Part shown: positions 63,755-64,000 of the stretch, in pieces
Layout of the letters: each line of letters begins with the position of its first letter
Numbering within the stretch: position 1 is the first letter of the stretch
Source: Candidatus Thalassarchaeaceae archaeon
GTDB lineage: Archaea > Thermoplasmatota > Poseidoniia > Poseidoniales > Thalassarchaeaceae
Reading direction: 5' to 3'
NCBI GenBank assembly: GCA_023268715.1
Contig: JALRLV010000003.1
Span: 93,919 to 157,918 of the forward strand
DNA length: 64,000 nt
Position numbers and translations under genes: made by a program
The notes under the pieces: generated by a model
The model's database searches: none
What the model was told of the DNA's origin: nothing
The model's input: only the letters and a program-made list of their open reading frames with translations

Positions 63755-64000
63755 ATGGACGTGGAACCAAACATGGTTGCAGCCATGCCGCTCTCCACAG
63801 AGAGCCCTACAGTAAACAAAGCAGTGACAACGAACGACATTGGAAAGGTAGCATTATTCGCTGCCGGAGTGCTTCTGATAGCCGCAGCAGCTTATGCTCT
63901 GGCCTCAGATAATGCCTCTCCAGCCACACTGGCGGATGAACCCGAAAAGCGGTTTATTTCCATTCCCAGTGGACAATCGGGGAATATCGATGAGAATTCC
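63755..64000 (+). CDS. N-terminal fragment of a membrane-anchored or secreted protein, cut by the window edge
   Basis: An open frame of 82 codons from ATG at 63755 to the window end without stop; ATGs at 63773 and 63785 are alternative starts. A hydrophobic segment (about residues 31-49, VALFAAGVLLIAAAAYALA) follows a polar N-terminus, typical of a signal anchor. The exposed part is Asp/Glu/Ser-containing. Too little is visible to name a family. Codon use and a promoter-like palindrome upstream support a real gene. Confidence 0.65.
   Translation, partial: MDVEPNMVAAMPLSTESPTVNKAVTTNDIGKVALFAAGVLLIAAAAYALASDNASPATLADEPEKRFISIPSGQSGNIDENS

Noticed and set aside
1..64000. Mobile elements, integrases, toxin-antitoxin or restriction systems
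   Set aside because: No transposase, integrase, nuclease-methylase pair or terminal inverted repeats were seen.

Overview
The window looks like a chromosomal piece of a marine planktonic euryarchaeon, most likely Marine Group II (Candidatus Poseidoniales) or a close relative. The information-processing genes are archaeal: alanyl-tRNA synthetase with the archaeal N-terminus, RNA polymerase subunit L, aEF1-beta, archaeal TruD, a DUF106/EMC3-like insertase next to cmk and truB, a GPN-loop GTPase, RtcB with archease, a UbiA-type lipid prenyltransferase and an RNase P RNA. Several very large secreted or membrane-anchored proteins with calcium-binding repeats, CARDB-like domains and acidic tails also fit that group. 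The taxonomic call is inferred from gene content; no marker comparison was possible. Base composition and coding style are even, and I see no transposase, integrase, prophage or CRISPR array.

Layout. 1-4.6 kb: the 3' part of a giant surface protein. 4.7-12.9 kb: a small acidic protein, an AlkA-like glycosylase, a secreted beta-rich protein, RtcB, AlaRS, an aminotransferase and an unknown protein. 12.9-16.0 kb: a secreted protein with thrombospondin-type-3-like calcium repeats. 16-21.9 kb: archease, a TauE/SafE permease, GMP reductase, tRNA-Glu, a winged-helix pair, UbiA, ornithine carbamoyltransferase and a GPN GTPase. 22-27.3 kb: a proline-rich, DUF11-like, zinc-ribbon protein, then DUF106-cmk-truB. 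27.5-37.4 kb: a surface protein, tRNA-His, a minus-strand cluster (HEAT protein, small basic protein, DEAD-box helicase, TusA-like protein, RibA), a DUF2240 protein and an RND/MMPL protein. 37.5-46.5 kb: rpoL-truD facing aEF1-beta and a 55-residue zinc-finger protein, then a cupin, FtsJ, an OB-fold protein, a sugar epimerase and a second RND protein. 46.5-50.5 kb: RNase P RNA, RpiA, tRNA-Lys, AsnRS, an acyl-CoA dehydrogenase and tRNA-Gln. 50.6-64 kb: a 2,071-residue subtilase, a 3-hydroxyacyl-CoA dehydrogenase, a 1,743-residue calcium-repeat surface protein, a 663-base non-coding gap and the start of another anchored protein.

Together the genes suggest a heterotroph that degrades protein outside the cell (anchored subtilase and large adhesin-like proteins) and oxidises the products (isovaleryl-CoA dehydrogenase-like enzyme, 3-hydroxyacyl-CoA dehydrogenase, aminotransferase). 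Most of the rest is RNA maturation: RtcB/archease, RNase P, TruB, TruD, FtsJ, a DEAD-box helicase and two tRNA synthetases.

The most interesting unexplained signals are: a recurring set of short, mostly perfect inverted repeats with 3-5 base spacers at promoters, leaders and gene ends; the HEAT/basic/DEAD/TusA/RibA cluster; and the apparently cytoplasmic proline-rich multi-domain protein at 22.0-24.8 kb. Several enzymes (GMP reductase, RibA) look bacterial or eukaryotic in type rather than archaeal.
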